From Candidatus Kapaibacterium sp. (GTDB lineage Bacteria; Bacteroidota; Ignavibacteria; Kapaibacteriales; UBA2268), in the NCBI GenBank assembly GCA_937927515.1, contig CALBDO010000002.1, forward strand, positions 201,001-265,000: a DNA stretch of 64,000 nucleotides, in the 5' to 3' direction. Below are positions 46,922 through 55,947 of this stretch, piece after piece; position 1 is the first letter of the stretch; every line of letters starts with the position of its first letter. The position numbers and the translations under genes were made by a program. A model generated the notes under the pieces. That model had not been told where the DNA came from, ran no database searches, and saw only the letters and a list, made by a program, of their open reading frames with translations.

Positions 46922-47669
46922 AATTGTTGCTCTTTTTGCAGCATTAGGAATTTCTTGCAATCATTACATTGCTTTCGCTCAATTCATACCAGAACCAATT
47001 TATATTTTTGAACTACCCACTGCAGGCGTGCTTCGCAAGGGGGAATTTTCAGTCGAATCGAACTTTTTCAAATTTGGTGGACTACGCCTCGCATTCAATC
47101 TCGCCCCTTTTAAAAATTTTATCTTCGGAGCTTCTTTTGGCGGTACCTACTTAATCGGAGTATCCAAAATACAATTTCAAAAATACCCCGGCATCCTCCT
47201 AAAGTATCGCCTCATCGACGAAGAAATGAGCTTTCCCGCTATCGCTTTAGGAGTATCAACTCAAGGCTTCGGTCCGTTCTATGGTAATGAAAATCGATTC
47301 GAAACATTCTCCCCTGGTGTGTTTCTCGTTGGAAGCAAAGCTTTTAAAAACTATCTTGGTACGTTCGACCTACATCTCGGATTCAACTATTCCTTCGAAC
47401 CAAAGCCTCGAGATAGGACAATTAGCTTCTACGTTGGACTTTGCCAAACAGCATTGAATTTTATTCGATTAAATTTGGAATATAATGCAAATTTGGACGA
47501 AGGGACAAACATTATGTTGAAAAACAAAGGTTTGTTGAATTTTTCAATTGATTTCTTTTTGAGATATAATATCAAATTTGGGATTAGTTTAAAAGACTTA
47601 CTTGGAAATTTAAAAAACACTACTTCCCCCGAGAGAAACCTATTTTTTCAGTACACTGGTAATTTTTAA
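46905..47669 (+). CDS. Predicted outer-membrane beta-barrel protein
   Basis: 254 aa from ATG 46905; an upstream in-frame ATG (46875) would remove the signal peptide from the N-terminus. The signal peptide MKKVVKIVALFAALGISC ends near AFAQ. The mature part has alternating strands (FAPTAGVL-like ELPTAGVLRKGEFSVES, FPAIALGVSTQGFGPFY, LGTFDLHLGFNYSF, NFIRLNLEYN) typical of small porin- or YjbH-like barrels. No family is recognised. It overlaps the MotB-like gene by 17 bases, so the three genes 42686-47669 probably form one transcript and may act together. Confidence 0.7.
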   Translation: MKKVVKIVALFAALGISCNHYIAFAQFIPEPIYIFELPTAGVLRKGEFSVESNFFKFGGLRLAFNLAPFKNFIFGASFGGTYLIGVSKIQFQKYPGILLKYRLIDEEMSFPAIALGVSTQGFGPFYGNENRFETFSPGVFLVGSKAFKNYLGTFDLHLGFNYSFEPKPRDRTISFYVGLCQTALNFIRLNLEYNANLDEGTNIMLKNKGLLNFSIDFFLRYNIKFGISLKDLLGNLKNTTSPERNLFFQYTGNF

Positions 47670-47773
47670 AATTCATAATTTTATTTTTCAGAAAGTTTAC
47701 AAACTTTAAACAAATCGATGAAATAATTACAACACTCCATCGTTAGGAATTTTCATTCAGCTTACGAGTAAAG

Positions 47774-50047
47774 ATGGAAAAGAAAAGATTATTAGTTGTC
47801 GAATCGCCGGCAAAAGCTAAAACAATTGATAAGTACCTTGGCGAGGACTTCGTCGTGCAAGCATCCGTGGGGCATATAAAAGATTTAAAAACACACACAC
47901 TCAGTGTCGACATAAAGAATGGATTTCAACCCATATACCAAGTACTCTCTGGCAAAAAGGAGATAATCAACAAATTAAAATCTGCTGCAAAGCAGTGCAA
48001 GGAAATCTATATTGCAACGGACCCGGACCGCGAAGGTGAGGCTATTGCCTGGCATATTGCCGAGGAAATTCGTAAAGAAAACTCAAATATCAAGCGAGTA
48101 CTTTTCAATGAAATAACTCCAAAAGGAATTAAAGAGGGGTTGACCAATCCACGCGAACTCGACGAAAATCTTTATTATTCTCAGCAAGCACGTAGAGTGC
48201 TCGATAGATTGATTGGCTACAAGGTCTCTCCATTTGTTTCGAATGCTTTGGTAAAGAAATCCGAAAAAGCATTGTCTGCTGGTAGGGTTCAATCTGTCGC
48301 ACTGCGTTTGATTTGCGAAAGAGAATTGGAAATCGAAAATTTCGAACCATTTACCTATTGGAACATATTAGCCAATTTTGCCGCCGGCAAAAATTTGATA
48401 CCTGCAAGATTGGTCGAATTCGATGGAAAAGTCATAAAAAATCCCGAAGGTTCGAAAAAGCCCTTACTGCACGAATCTGAGAATGAATATCAAAAAAGAT
48501 TAAGCAAATTTCTTTTCATTGAGAACGAAGCCCAAGCAAATGAACTAATTGCAAGAATCAAACAGGTAGATGAGTTCAAAGTTGCCAAGGTCAGCAAGAA
48601 AAGAATAAAAAAGTCTCCAAAACCACCATTTATTACCTCAACGCTCCAACAAGAAGCTGCGCGCAAATTGGGATTTTCGAACAAACTTACGATGCAACTC
48701 GCTCAACGCCTATATGAAGGTGTTCCTTTGGGCACCGAGGGGAGCGTTGGCTTGATAACCTATATGCGTACAGACTCGGTTCGAATCAGCGATGATGCAA
48801 TTAACTCCGCAAGAGATTATATTTTGAAAAAATTTGGGGAGACGTACCTACCCGAGAAAGCAAACATATTTAAAAGCAAAAGCTTAAATGTCCAAGATGC
48901 CCACGAAGCAATTCGACCTACTGATATCAACCGCACACCCGAGTCATTAAAGAATCTTTTAGACAAAAATTTGTACAAATTATACGAATTAATTTACAAT
49001 AGGTTTGTTGCATCGCAGATGAAACCAGCTGAATACGACCAAACTCTTGTCGAAATAAAAGGAGGAGAGTTTCTCTTTCGCACTTCGGGAAGTGTTTTGG
49101 TTTTCGACGGATATTTATCGATTTATCAAGAGGAGGAAAGTGAAAAATCCGAGGAAAACAATAACGAGGAGAGGACTAAATTACCTGCTCTCGAGGAGAA
49201 TCAAAGCTTAAAATTGAAAAAGATTGAAGCAAAGGAATCGCAAACCACAGCACCGGCTCGGTACAATCAGGCGAGCTTAATCAAAGAACTCGAAGAGAAA
49301 GGTATCGGTCGGCCAAGCACTTACGCAACAATTGTCTCTACTCTTTTAGAGAGAAAGTACGTCGTTTTGAAGAATAAATCCTTCCAGCCTACGGAATTAG
49401 GTCGTGAAGTATACCAAATATTGATTAAACATTTCTCCGACTTTTTTAATGTACAGTTTACTGCCCAAATGGAAGAGGAACTTGATACCATTGCAGAGGG
49501 AAGCAAAAAGTATTCAGAAGTTGTTAGCAAATATTACGAACCGCTTGAAGAACTTTTGGCAAAAGCTAAATTAGAGGAAAATCACAACGGTGTAACCTGC
49601 GAGGTTTGTGGTGCTCCGATGGTCGTGCGTGTGAGTAAATACGGCAGATTTCTTGGCTGTACAAACTACCCTAAATGCAAAAACACCAAACCGCTGTACG
49701 AAGTGGTTGAAAAAGAAGAGCCCAAAATTGCAGAGGGGGTTTTCTGCGATTTGTGTGGCAAACCAATGGTAATAAGGAAAAGTAAGAGGGGCGAATTTTA
49801 CGGTTGCATCGATTACCCAAATTGCAAAGGAACCAAACCCATTAAAAAAGATAGAGCTAAAACTCAATTCAAACCAATTCCAGTTAAAGACGAGAAATGT
49901 CCAAAATGTGGAAAAGAAATGGTTCTTCGGCTTGGTTCAAATGGTTACTTTTTATCTTGCTCTGCCTATCCCAAGTGTAAAGGCTCGAAAAAAATCACCA
50001 AACAAGAAGCACAGAAATACTTCGCAAGCGAAGAGCAAACTAAATAA
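47774..50047 (+). CDS. topA: DNA topoisomerase I
   Basis: 757 aa. TOPRIM domain with LLVVESPAKAKTIDKYLG and YIATDPDREGEAIAWH; the catalytic tyrosine lies in SVGLITYMRTDSVRIS; KGIGRPSTYATIVSTL marks the C-terminal part of the core. Three zinc-ribbon modules follow: CEVCGAPMVVR, CDLCGKPMVIR and CPKCGKEMVLR, each with a second pair of Cys (CTNYPKC, CIDYPNC, CSAYPKC). It relaxes negative supercoils. It is convergent with the dsr operon; only 20 bases separate the stop codons and no hairpin terminator is visible between them. Confidence 0.97.
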   Translation: MEKKRLLVVESPAKAKTIDKYLGEDFVVQASVGHIKDLKTHTLSVDIKNGFQPIYQVLSGKKEIINKLKSAAKQCKEIYIATDPDREGEAIAWHIAEEIRKENSNIKRVLFNEITPKGIKEGLTNPRELDENLYYSQQARRVLDRLIGYKVSPFVSNALVKKSEKALSAGRVQSVALRLICERELEIENFEPFTYWNILANFAAGKNLIPARLVEFDGKVIKNPEGSKKPLLHESENEYQKRLSKFLFIENEAQANELIARIKQVDEFKVAKVSKKRIKKSPKPPFITSTLQQEAARKLGFSNKLTMQLAQRLYEGVPLGTEGSVGLITYMRTDSVRISDDAINSARDYILKKFGETYLPEKANIFKSKSLNVQDAHEAIRPTDINRTPESLKNLLDKNLYKLYELIYNRFVASQMKPAEYDQTLVEIKGGEFLFRTSGSVLVFDGYLSIYQEEESEKSEENNNEERTKLPALEENQSLKLKKIEAKESQTTAPARYNQASLIKELEEKGIGRPSTYATIVSTLLERKYVVLKNKSFQPTELGREVYQILIKHFSDFFNVQFTAQMEEELDTIAEGSKKYSEVVSKYYEPLEELLAKAKLEENHNGVTCEVCGAPMVVRVSKYGRFLGCTNYPKCKNTKPLYEVVEKEEPKIAEGVFCDLCGKPMVIRKSKRGEFYGCIDYPNCKGTKPIKKDRAKTQFKPIPVKDEKCPKCGKEMVLRLGSNGYFLSCSAYPKCKGSKKITKQEAQKYFASEEQTK

Positions 50048-50067
50048 CTCTACTTTGTTGTTTTTAC

Positions 50068-50835
50068 CTAAACCAAATAATAGACTTCTGGGCTTGTACC
50101 AAGCTCTGGCTTACGACGGATAGAAAATCTATTGGCTAGCACTTTTCGCACCTCGGAGCTTGGGTCGTCTAAATCTCCAAAAATTAGTGCATTTGATGGA
50201 CAAGCCTCGACGCAAGCAGGCATCTGGCTACGCGAAAGTCTCTCTGCGCAGAAAGTGCATTTCTCCACAACACCTCGGGTCCTTGTTGGAAATTGTGGAT
50301 TAAACTCTTTTAAGAAAGGACGTGGGTCGCGCCAGTTGAAACTACGCGAACCATAGGGGCAAGCTGCAACACAATATCGACAACCAATACAGCGATGCCA
50401 ATCCATCATAACTATCCCATCTTCTCGCTTCCAGGTGGCTTTCGTGGGGCAGACATTTGTACAAGGTGGATTATCGCAATGGTTACACAATAATAAAACC
50501 AGCTGGTGCTTCATCCCTTTTGGTAGATAAGGATTCTCCTGTGTTACAAATGCATTGTGAAAGTAATCCTTCCAAATCCATTTAATTTCATCTTTAGGAT
50601 TGTCAAACTGAGGAACATTGTGATAAGAATGGCAAGCAACAATACATTTATTGCAATTCGGTGATTGCTCGCACTTTTCTAAATCTATAGCCATTGCCCA
50701 GCGTTTGGCTTTCAATCCACTGGAAGGTTCATCATTTCGCTCAGATTGTGAAATCAAATCCGACGTAAATTTCGTTGCAAGAGCAATACCACCGCCAAAG
50801 CTTACAATTTTTATGAAATTCCTTCTATCTATCAT
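50068..50835 (-). CDS. dsrO: DsrO-like periplasmic ferredoxin with Tat signal
   Basis: 255 aa. The N-terminus DRRNFIKIV is a twin-arginine signal, so the folded protein is exported. Sixteen cysteines fall in four groups (55/61/64/68, 117/120/125/129, 149/152/155/159, 193/196/208/212), four [4Fe-4S] clusters as in DsrO and related NrfC/HybA proteins. It would pass electrons in the periplasm between DsrJ and the membrane partner. It follows dsrJ with a 4-base ATGA overlap; a strong Shine-Dalgarno (AGGAGG, 6 bases before ATG at 50842-50847) sets the start. It is last in the operon: no DsrP (NrfD-like) gene follows. Confidence 0.9.
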   Translation of the reverse strand: MIDRRNFIKIVSFGGGIALATKFTSDLISQSERNDEPSSGLKAKRWAMAIDLEKCEQSPNCNKCIVACHSYHNVPQFDNPKDEIKWIWKDYFHNAFVTQENPYLPKGMKHQLVLLLCNHCDNPPCTNVCPTKATWKREDGIVMMDWHRCIGCRYCVAACPYGSRSFNWRDPRPFLKEFNPQFPTRTRGVVEKCTFCAERLSRSQMPACVEACPSNALIFGDLDDPSSEVRKVLANRFSIRRKPELGTSPEVYYLV

Positions 50836-51242
50836 CTGCTACCTCCTTTTGGTTCAATGTGACAATCCCAGCAATATGGTTTTACATCCAAATAATTATG
50901 ACATTGGTCGCAGAAATTTTTCTTATTGCTGTGACATTTCAAACAAGTAAGCGTCAAGCTCATTTCCAATTTATTGCCATTATGAGTTAAGATATTACCA
51001 TTACGAACAACATATCTCACATTCATTCTTACAACACTGTCGCGCCAGCGATTCAATAAATCCATATGAAAATGGTTCATATAATCTTTTGCTTCTACAC
51101 ATTCTTTTGCATCTTCGGGATAGACAAGCTTGGGTTTTACTTTGCTTTCAGCGGAAGTCAAATTCAACCAAATAGGCAAGGTGAAAAAACCAGTAAAGAT
51201 AATTAAACCAATTGTAATCTTCCAACCATCGTAAAGTTTCAT
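50832..51242 (-). CDS. dsrJ: DsrJ-like triheme cytochrome c
   Basis: 136 aa. An N-terminal membrane anchor/signal (residues 8-26, ITIGLIIFTGFFTLPIWL) is followed by three CxxCH heme sites: CLKCH (100-104), CDQCH (111-115) and CWDCH (124-128). The segment ECVEAKDYMNHFHMDLLNRW places Cys48 where the unusual distal Cys ligand of DsrJ heme is found; His/Met candidates lie just after. DsrJ is the periplasmic cytochrome of the DsrMKJOP complex. Start and stop overlap neighbours by ATGA on both sides, with GGAGGAG about 7 bases before the ATG. Confidence 0.9.
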   Translation of the reverse strand: MKLYDGWKITIGLIIFTGFFTLPIWLNLTSAESKVKPKLVYPEDAKECVEAKDYMNHFHMDLLNRWRDSVVRMNVRYVVRNGNILTHNGNKLEMSLTLTCLKCHSNKKNFCDQCHNYLDVKPYCWDCHIEPKGGSR

Positions 51243-52852
51243 AATTTCTCCTCCACATTATTCAAAGGATTCAAACGAAGGTCCACTTCGCGTGGCTTCT
51301 CCCCAGTCATAACGAGGGCATTGCCAACCATTTCGTGTACTCCACCAACTTCGAGACCTGGGACCCAAAATTCAAACAAAGGCGGAAGGTTTGCCTTGTC
51401 TATTGCGCAAATGCATAAACAAATGTTAACACCATATTTATCGCGAACAAATTTAGCGGCGTTTGCACGTGGAAATCCACCACGCATACGCATTTCAAAG
51501 TTCTCGTCTGTACCAATTCCAGAGCCACTTCCACAACAGAATGTCTGCTCTCGAATTGTGTTGTCGGGCATTTCGGTGAATTTACGCATAACATTTTTGA
51601 TTATGTAACGGGGTTCCTCGAGTAGTCCCATCCCGCGCGAAGGGTTGCATGAGTCGTGGAAAGTAGCATGCCAATGGTCATTTCGGCTTGGGTCGAGTTT
51701 GATTTTGTTGTGGTAAATCAAATCTGCTGTAAATTCACAGATGTGAACCATCTTGGTCGACTTTGCGTTTTCAAATACGGTGCCAGTAATTGGCGAGCGG
51801 GGAACTTCGAGGAAATCTGCCGGACCGTTCATTGTATCCATGTACTGATGAATTACACGCCACATATGCCCACATTCCCCGCCGAGAATCCACTTTACGC
51901 CAAGCCTCTTTGCTTCTGCATATATCTTGTTGTTCAATCTTTTCATCAACTCGTGAGAAACAAAGGAGCCAAAGTTGCCACCCTCGGAAGCATAAGTGCT
52001 GAAAGTATAGTCCAGACCAATTTCATGAAAGAGCATCATATACCCCATAAGTGTGTAGTAATGAGGCGTTGCAAAATAATCTGCTGATGGAGTAACAAAA
52101 AGAATTTCAGCACCTTTTTTATTTATGGGAACATCTATATGAATTCCTGTAATTTCTTCGATATCTGCAGCAGCCATTTCCAAGCTATCTTTCATACCGT
52201 GGGGTTGAACTCCAAGGTGATTGCCAGTGCGGTAAGAGTTTTTCACCGGCGTCATAATCCAATCGATATTCACACCAATTAAATTCATTAGCTCGCGAGT
52301 TAGAAAAGTAATTTCGGCAGTGTCGATGCCATAAGGGCAGAAAACCGAACACCTACGGCATTGTGTACACTGATAAAAATAGTAGAACCATTCCTTGAGG
52401 ACATCGAAAGTAAGTTCGCGAGCACCTACCATTCGTCCCATTAGTTTACCAGCGGTAGTAAATTCCCTTCTATACACAGAGCGTAGAAGCTCTGCACGAA
52501 GAACTGGCATATTCTTTGGGTCGCCAGAGCCAAGAAAGAAATGACATTTATCTGCACAAGCTCCACATCGCACACAGATATCCATGAAAATTTTCAACGA
52601 ACGGTATTTTTCCAATCGCTCTCGAAGCCCTTCGAGAATAATTTCCTGCCAATTCTCTGGTAATTTCCAATCGGGGTCCGTCACTTGCCATTTTCGCGGG
52701 TTCGGCTGGTCGAGATATATCAAAGCCTCTTCACTCCCAGCATAATTGAATGTACCTTTACGAAAGTCTACGGGAACATCCATCCAATTTCGATACTTAG
52801 GCTTAAGGTTGAATGTTTTAATCAATTCTTCAGGTTTAATTTTGCTCGACAT
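51239..52852 (-). CDS. dsrK: DsrK, HdrD-like iron-sulfur catalytic subunit
   Basis: 537 aa. Two [4Fe-4S] ferredoxin motifs at CVRCGACADKC (C93/96/99/103) and CTQCRRCSVFC (C162/165/168/172). The C-terminal half holds CCG-type motifs of heterodisulfide reductase: GECGHMWR (C327), HDSCNPSRGMG (C402) and CCGSGSGIG (C439-440), plus a Cys cluster near 478-482. In sulfate reducers DsrK takes electrons from the membrane and reduces the DsrC trisulfide in the cytoplasm. A Shine-Dalgarno (AGGAGG) is 6 bases before the ATG, overlapping the end of dsrM. Length fits DsrK (about 530-560 aa). Confidence 0.95.
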   Translation of the reverse strand: MSSKIKPEELIKTFNLKPKYRNWMDVPVDFRKGTFNYAGSEEALIYLDQPNPRKWQVTDPDWKLPENWQEIILEGLRERLEKYRSLKIFMDICVRCGACADKCHFFLGSGDPKNMPVLRAELLRSVYRREFTTAGKLMGRMVGARELTFDVLKEWFYYFYQCTQCRRCSVFCPYGIDTAEITFLTRELMNLIGVNIDWIMTPVKNSYRTGNHLGVQPHGMKDSLEMAAADIEEITGIHIDVPINKKGAEILFVTPSADYFATPHYYTLMGYMMLFHEIGLDYTFSTYASEGGNFGSFVSHELMKRLNNKIYAEAKRLGVKWILGGECGHMWRVIHQYMDTMNGPADFLEVPRSPITGTVFENAKSTKMVHICEFTADLIYHNKIKLDPSRNDHWHATFHDSCNPSRGMGLLEEPRYIIKNVMRKFTEMPDNTIREQTFCCGSGSGIGTDENFEMRMRGGFPRANAAKFVRDKYGVNICLCICAIDKANLPPLFEFWVPGLEVGGVHEMVGNALVMTGEKPREVDLRLNPLNNVEEKL

Positions 52853-52853
52853 A

Positions 52854-53855
52854 TCAATCCTCCTTTTCTACTGGAATACCTGCTGCAATCATTTTGTCGC
52901 GGAACTCTTCTTCGTACTCCTCGTATGTATGAACAGGCACATCATAATTCCATGGATTGATGTGCCTCTTCATTCTATTGTTGTTTGCCAAATTTCTCGT
53001 CGGCGAAAGAAACACTCCCCCAAGATGCACTAATTTGCTCAACGGGAAATAAATAAGCAAAGTGCAAACAAAAAAGAAATGAATAGCAAACAACGGACTG
53101 AGCTTATTTATTAATTCTTGGCTGACAGCTTGAAACGAGAGAACAGACACAGTGAATTCCTTTACTGCAACGAGGTCTGTCTTGAAAAAGTAACGAAGCA
53201 AAACGCCCGTCGTAGCAATACCCAAGATAAGAAGCAAGGGAAAGTAATCCGATGGAAGCGAGATAATGCGAACTTTGCTATTGAAAATTCTTCGCAAGAA
53301 AAGAAAAGTTAATCCAGATAGGATAAGTACATCTGTAATATAGATTATTGGCAATCCTACTTGAAAGAAGCCATCTATATTCTGAAGGAAGCCGACGAAA
53401 CTTGGAATCGGCTCGGTGAAAAATCGAAAATGCCTGAGAAAAATAATCAAAAAAGACCAATGAAAAGCAAGGCTAAAGAACCAAAGCCATTTGTCTACCG
53501 AGTAGACAAGGCGGTCGTCTTTGAACTCTGCTCGTGTATTGCGGAAAAGCGAGCGAAAGAATAAAATTTCGAGCAACATTCTACCAAGTGTTCCCAAAGC
53601 AGAGCTTGGGTTATCAAGCTTGTTTTGGCGTATCCAAGGTAAAGACTTCTCCTGCCCACAAGTTGTTGTTATTCGGAAAGGAACTGGGGACCGTCCCCAT
53701 CTTAAAATCCTAATGATTAGACCTATGACAAATACTGCCAAAGCAACATATGGCACGTATGCCATAAAAAATACTTTCAGAAAGGGGACAATCCCAGCTA
53801 TCCAACCTACAGCAAGCACAAGCAAAAATGAAATTAAAGAAATCCCTAATCCCAT
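52854..53855 (-). CDS. dsrM: DsrM, membrane cytochrome b subunit (NarI-like)
   Basis: 333 aa from ATG 53855, which has AAGGTG 7 bases ahead; GTG 53864 is an alternative. Six membrane segments are predicted, including WLWFFSLAFHWSFLIIFL, IIYITDVLILSGLTFLFL and LFAIHFFFVCTLLIYFPL, with His residues in helices as heme b ligands (for example HWSF, AIHF). The cytoplasmic C-terminal signature HLGGVFLSPTRNLANNN followed by RHINPWNYD is the DsrM hallmark. It oxidises menaquinol and passes electrons to DsrK; its ATG lies 12 bases after the RsbRD-N stop and its own stop is 1 base before dsrK. Confidence 0.95.
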   Translation of the reverse strand: MGLGISLISFLLVLAVGWIAGIVPFLKVFFMAYVPYVALAVFVIGLIIRILRWGRSPVPFRITTTCGQEKSLPWIRQNKLDNPSSALGTLGRMLLEILFFRSLFRNTRAEFKDDRLVYSVDKWLWFFSLAFHWSFLIIFLRHFRFFTEPIPSFVGFLQNIDGFFQVGLPIIYITDVLILSGLTFLFLRRIFNSKVRIISLPSDYFPLLLILGIATTGVLLRYFFKTDLVAVKEFTVSVLSFQAVSQELINKLSPLFAIHFFFVCTLLIYFPLSKLVHLGGVFLSPTRNLANNNRMKRHINPWNYDVPVHTYEEYEEEFRDKMIAAGIPVEKED

Positions 53856-53867
53856 AACCAACACCTT

Positions 53868-54392
53868 CTATTTATTCTCATTGTTATCGTCTTTCAAAGA
53901 AGAGTACCTTTGGTTTAGTCTTTCAAGTATTTTCCCATATTGATTCCTAAGCTCGTTTTTTTGTATCTCGGCAATAAGCTGTTGTATTTCTATGAACTTA
54001 CTTAAACTTTTTGCAAGTAATTTGTGATAATAAGGAATTGAATTTAAAATCTGTTCATTGTTCCCAAAGAATTTACTCTCTTCGATGTATCTAGTCCAAA
54101 GATACTCGAAAAAATTAACCGTTTGCCATGGGTCGGTACACTGCGAAGTGCGAATTTTTAAAATCATTGCTAAAGCATCATCGAACTCCTTTGATTCAAT
54201 ACTGCCATTGCTTATATTTTCAAGCAATTTATGAAGGTTCTGATTTAGATTGTATCCAACGGGATTTGTAAATGCATCTTCTTTCTTCATAAAATAATTC
54301 CTCGATGGCTCTGGGTAGCTCTCAACAATCCATTTAAACCAATCCTCTGCCAAATTGCTCTCGCAAGATTTTATGTACTCAATAAAATTCAT
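53868..54392 (-). CDS. Stand-alone RsbRD N-terminal domain protein, first gene of dsr operon
   Basis: 174 aa with no membrane segment. The core (about 1-110) matches the RsbRD_N sensor fold: LAEDWFKWIVESYPEPSRN, DAFTNPVGYNLNQNLHKLLE and ALAMILKIRTSQC, DPWQTVNFFEYLW. In many DsrMKJOP-bearing sulfur bacteria a protein of this domain precedes dsrM, so its place here is conserved. RsbRD_N occurs as the input part of stressosome proteins; its role with DsrM is unknown. The C-terminal 60 residues (about 110-174) are a helical, charged extension (LNQRYSSLKDDNNENK). Confidence 0.85.
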   Translation of the reverse strand: MNFIEYIKSCESNLAEDWFKWIVESYPEPSRNYFMKKEDAFTNPVGYNLNQNLHKLLENISNGSIESKEFDDALAMILKIRTSQCTDPWQTVNFFEYLWTRYIEESKFFGNNEQILNSIPYYHKLLAKSLSKFIEIQQLIAEIQKNELRNQYGKILERLNQRYSSLKDDNNENK

Positions 54393-54408
54393 ATAATATT
54401 TTCAATTA

Positions 54409-54436
54409 GGTATATCTAATTTAACATCATAGTCAA
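54409..54436 (-). promoter_or_regulatory. Possible sigma-70-type promoter of the dsr operon
   Basis: On the minus strand TTGACT (54436-54431) is followed after 16 bases by TATACC (54414-54409), then the ATG 16 bases further on. There is no TAnnTTTG box at the expected position, unlike several other genes here. A 5/6 and 4/6 match can arise by chance. Confidence 0.25.
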
Positions 54437-54594
54437 ATTGAAACTTTTAGCAAAGATGGTTTTGTATTTTTTTTGTTGATAATCTAATTAAAATCAATAG
54501 AATACCAAGTCGACGAAGTAACTGCTTGAGAGGCTAGGCGATAGTGAAATTGGGTTGGGAAATTTAAACTATAAAAAAAACATTAGAGGTGGGC

Positions 54595-55938
54595 TTAGAT
54601 TGTCCTCCAATCGACACGCTCGAGATATTTAGTGTCGATATTTCCAGCCAAGAAGTCCGGGTTGCTCATCATTTTAAGATGAAAGGGAATCGTCGATGAA
54701 ACACCTTCAATTACAAATTCTTCGAGTGCTCTTTTCATCTTGGAGATTGCTTCCTCTCGTGTCTTTCCCCAAGTGATTAACTTAGCAAGCAGGGAATCGT
54801 AGTAGGAAGGTACAACATATTCCTGATAAATATGAGAGTCGACGCGCACTCCATGTCCACCGGGAAAATGCAAGCTTGTGATTTTACCGGGGGTCGGGCG
54901 GAAGTCATTATTTGGGTCTTCGGCTATTATTCGGCACTCTATTGCGTGAAATTTAGGGTTTTCCATGGATAAACTTAATTTCTCGCCTGCAGCTATTCGT
55001 ATCTGTTCTTTTATCAAATCGATGCACAAGGATTCCTCTGTAACTGGATGCTCGACCTGAATTCTTGTGTTCATTTCCATAAAGTAAAAATTTAACTCAT
55101 CATCTACGAGAAACTCAATAGTTCCTGGTCCAATGTAATCGACAGCTTTTGCACCTTTGATAGCTGCCTCGCCCATCTTGTTTCGCAATTCTGGTGTAAC
55201 AATCGGCGACGGTGCCTCTTCGATTAATTTCTGGTGTCGGCGTTGAAGAGAACACTCGCGCTCGTTCAAATGTATAATATTTCCGTATTTGTCGCCAAGT
55301 ACTTGGACCTCTATGTGCCGGGATTTGCCAACAAGTTTTTCGATGTATACATCGGTGCTACCGAAAAAACTACCAGCCTCGGCTTTGGCAACGCTAAAAG
55401 ATTTGACAAGTTCATCTTTGTCGCGAACGACACGCATGCCGCGTCCACCACCACCAGCAGACGCTTTGATAATGATTGGATAGCCGATATCTTCGGCTAT
55501 CGCAAGTGCATCCTCGAGTGATTGCACCACACCATTACTTCCGGGAATGACCGGAACACCGGCTTTCTGCATTGTTTCCTTTGCAACAGATTTATTACCC
55601 ATACGGGAGATAGATTCCGGTTTGGGCCCAATGAAAACAAAACCCGAGGCTTCGCAAATTTCAGCGAAAGTGGCATTTTCTGCCAGAAAACCGTAGCCAG
55701 GATGTATAGCATCTACATTAGTTACCTGTGCAGCAGAAATTATTGCAGGGATATATAAATAACTTCTTGAAGGAGATGGTGGACCGATACAGACAGCCTC
55801 GTCGGCAAATTTTACAGGTAGAGAATACCTGTCTGCTTCGGAATAAACAACTACGGTCTTAACACCTAATTCTTTGCAAGCACGAATAATCCGAAGAGCA
55901 ATTTCACCACGATTGGCAATTAATATTTTTTTAAACAT
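54595..55938 (-). CDS. accC: Acetyl-CoA carboxylase, biotin carboxylase subunit
   Basis: 447 aa, standard length. N-terminal Rossmann domain [23 protein letters not shown]-grasp with the glycine-rich [14 protein letters not shown]; catalytic block [31 protein letters not shown]. It carboxylates biotin on AccB with bicarbonate and ATP. It follows accB with a 9-base gap, third in the efp-accB-accC operon. The carboxyltransferase subunits accA/D are not in the window. Confidence 0.97.
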   Translation of the reverse strand: MFKKILIANRGEIALRIIRACKELGVKTVVVYSEADRYSLPVKFADEAVCIGPPSPSRSYLYIPAIISAAQVTNVDAIHPGYGFLAENATFAEICEASGFVFIGPKPESISRMGNKSVAKETMQKAGVPVIPGSNGVVQSLEDALAIAEDIGYPIIIKASAGGGGRGMRVVRDKDELVKSFSVAKAEAGSFFGSTDVYIEKLVGKSRHIEVQVLGDKYGNIIHLNERECSLQRRHQKLIEEAPSPIVTPELRNKMGEAAIKGAKAVDYIGPGTIEFLVDDELNFYFMEMNTRIQVEHPVTEESLCIDLIKEQIRIAAGEKLSLSMENPKFHAIECRIIAEDPNNDFRPTPGKITSLHFPGGHGVRVDSHIYQEYVVPSYYDSLLAKLITWGKTREEAISKMKRALEEFVIEGVSSTIPFHLKMMSNPDFLAGNIDTKYLERVDWRTI

Positions 55939-55947
55939 AAAATTGCC

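Noticed and set aside
50048-50067. Looking for dsrP after dsrO
   Set aside because: Only 20 bases separate dsrO from topA; no NrfD-like frame is present in either strand here.
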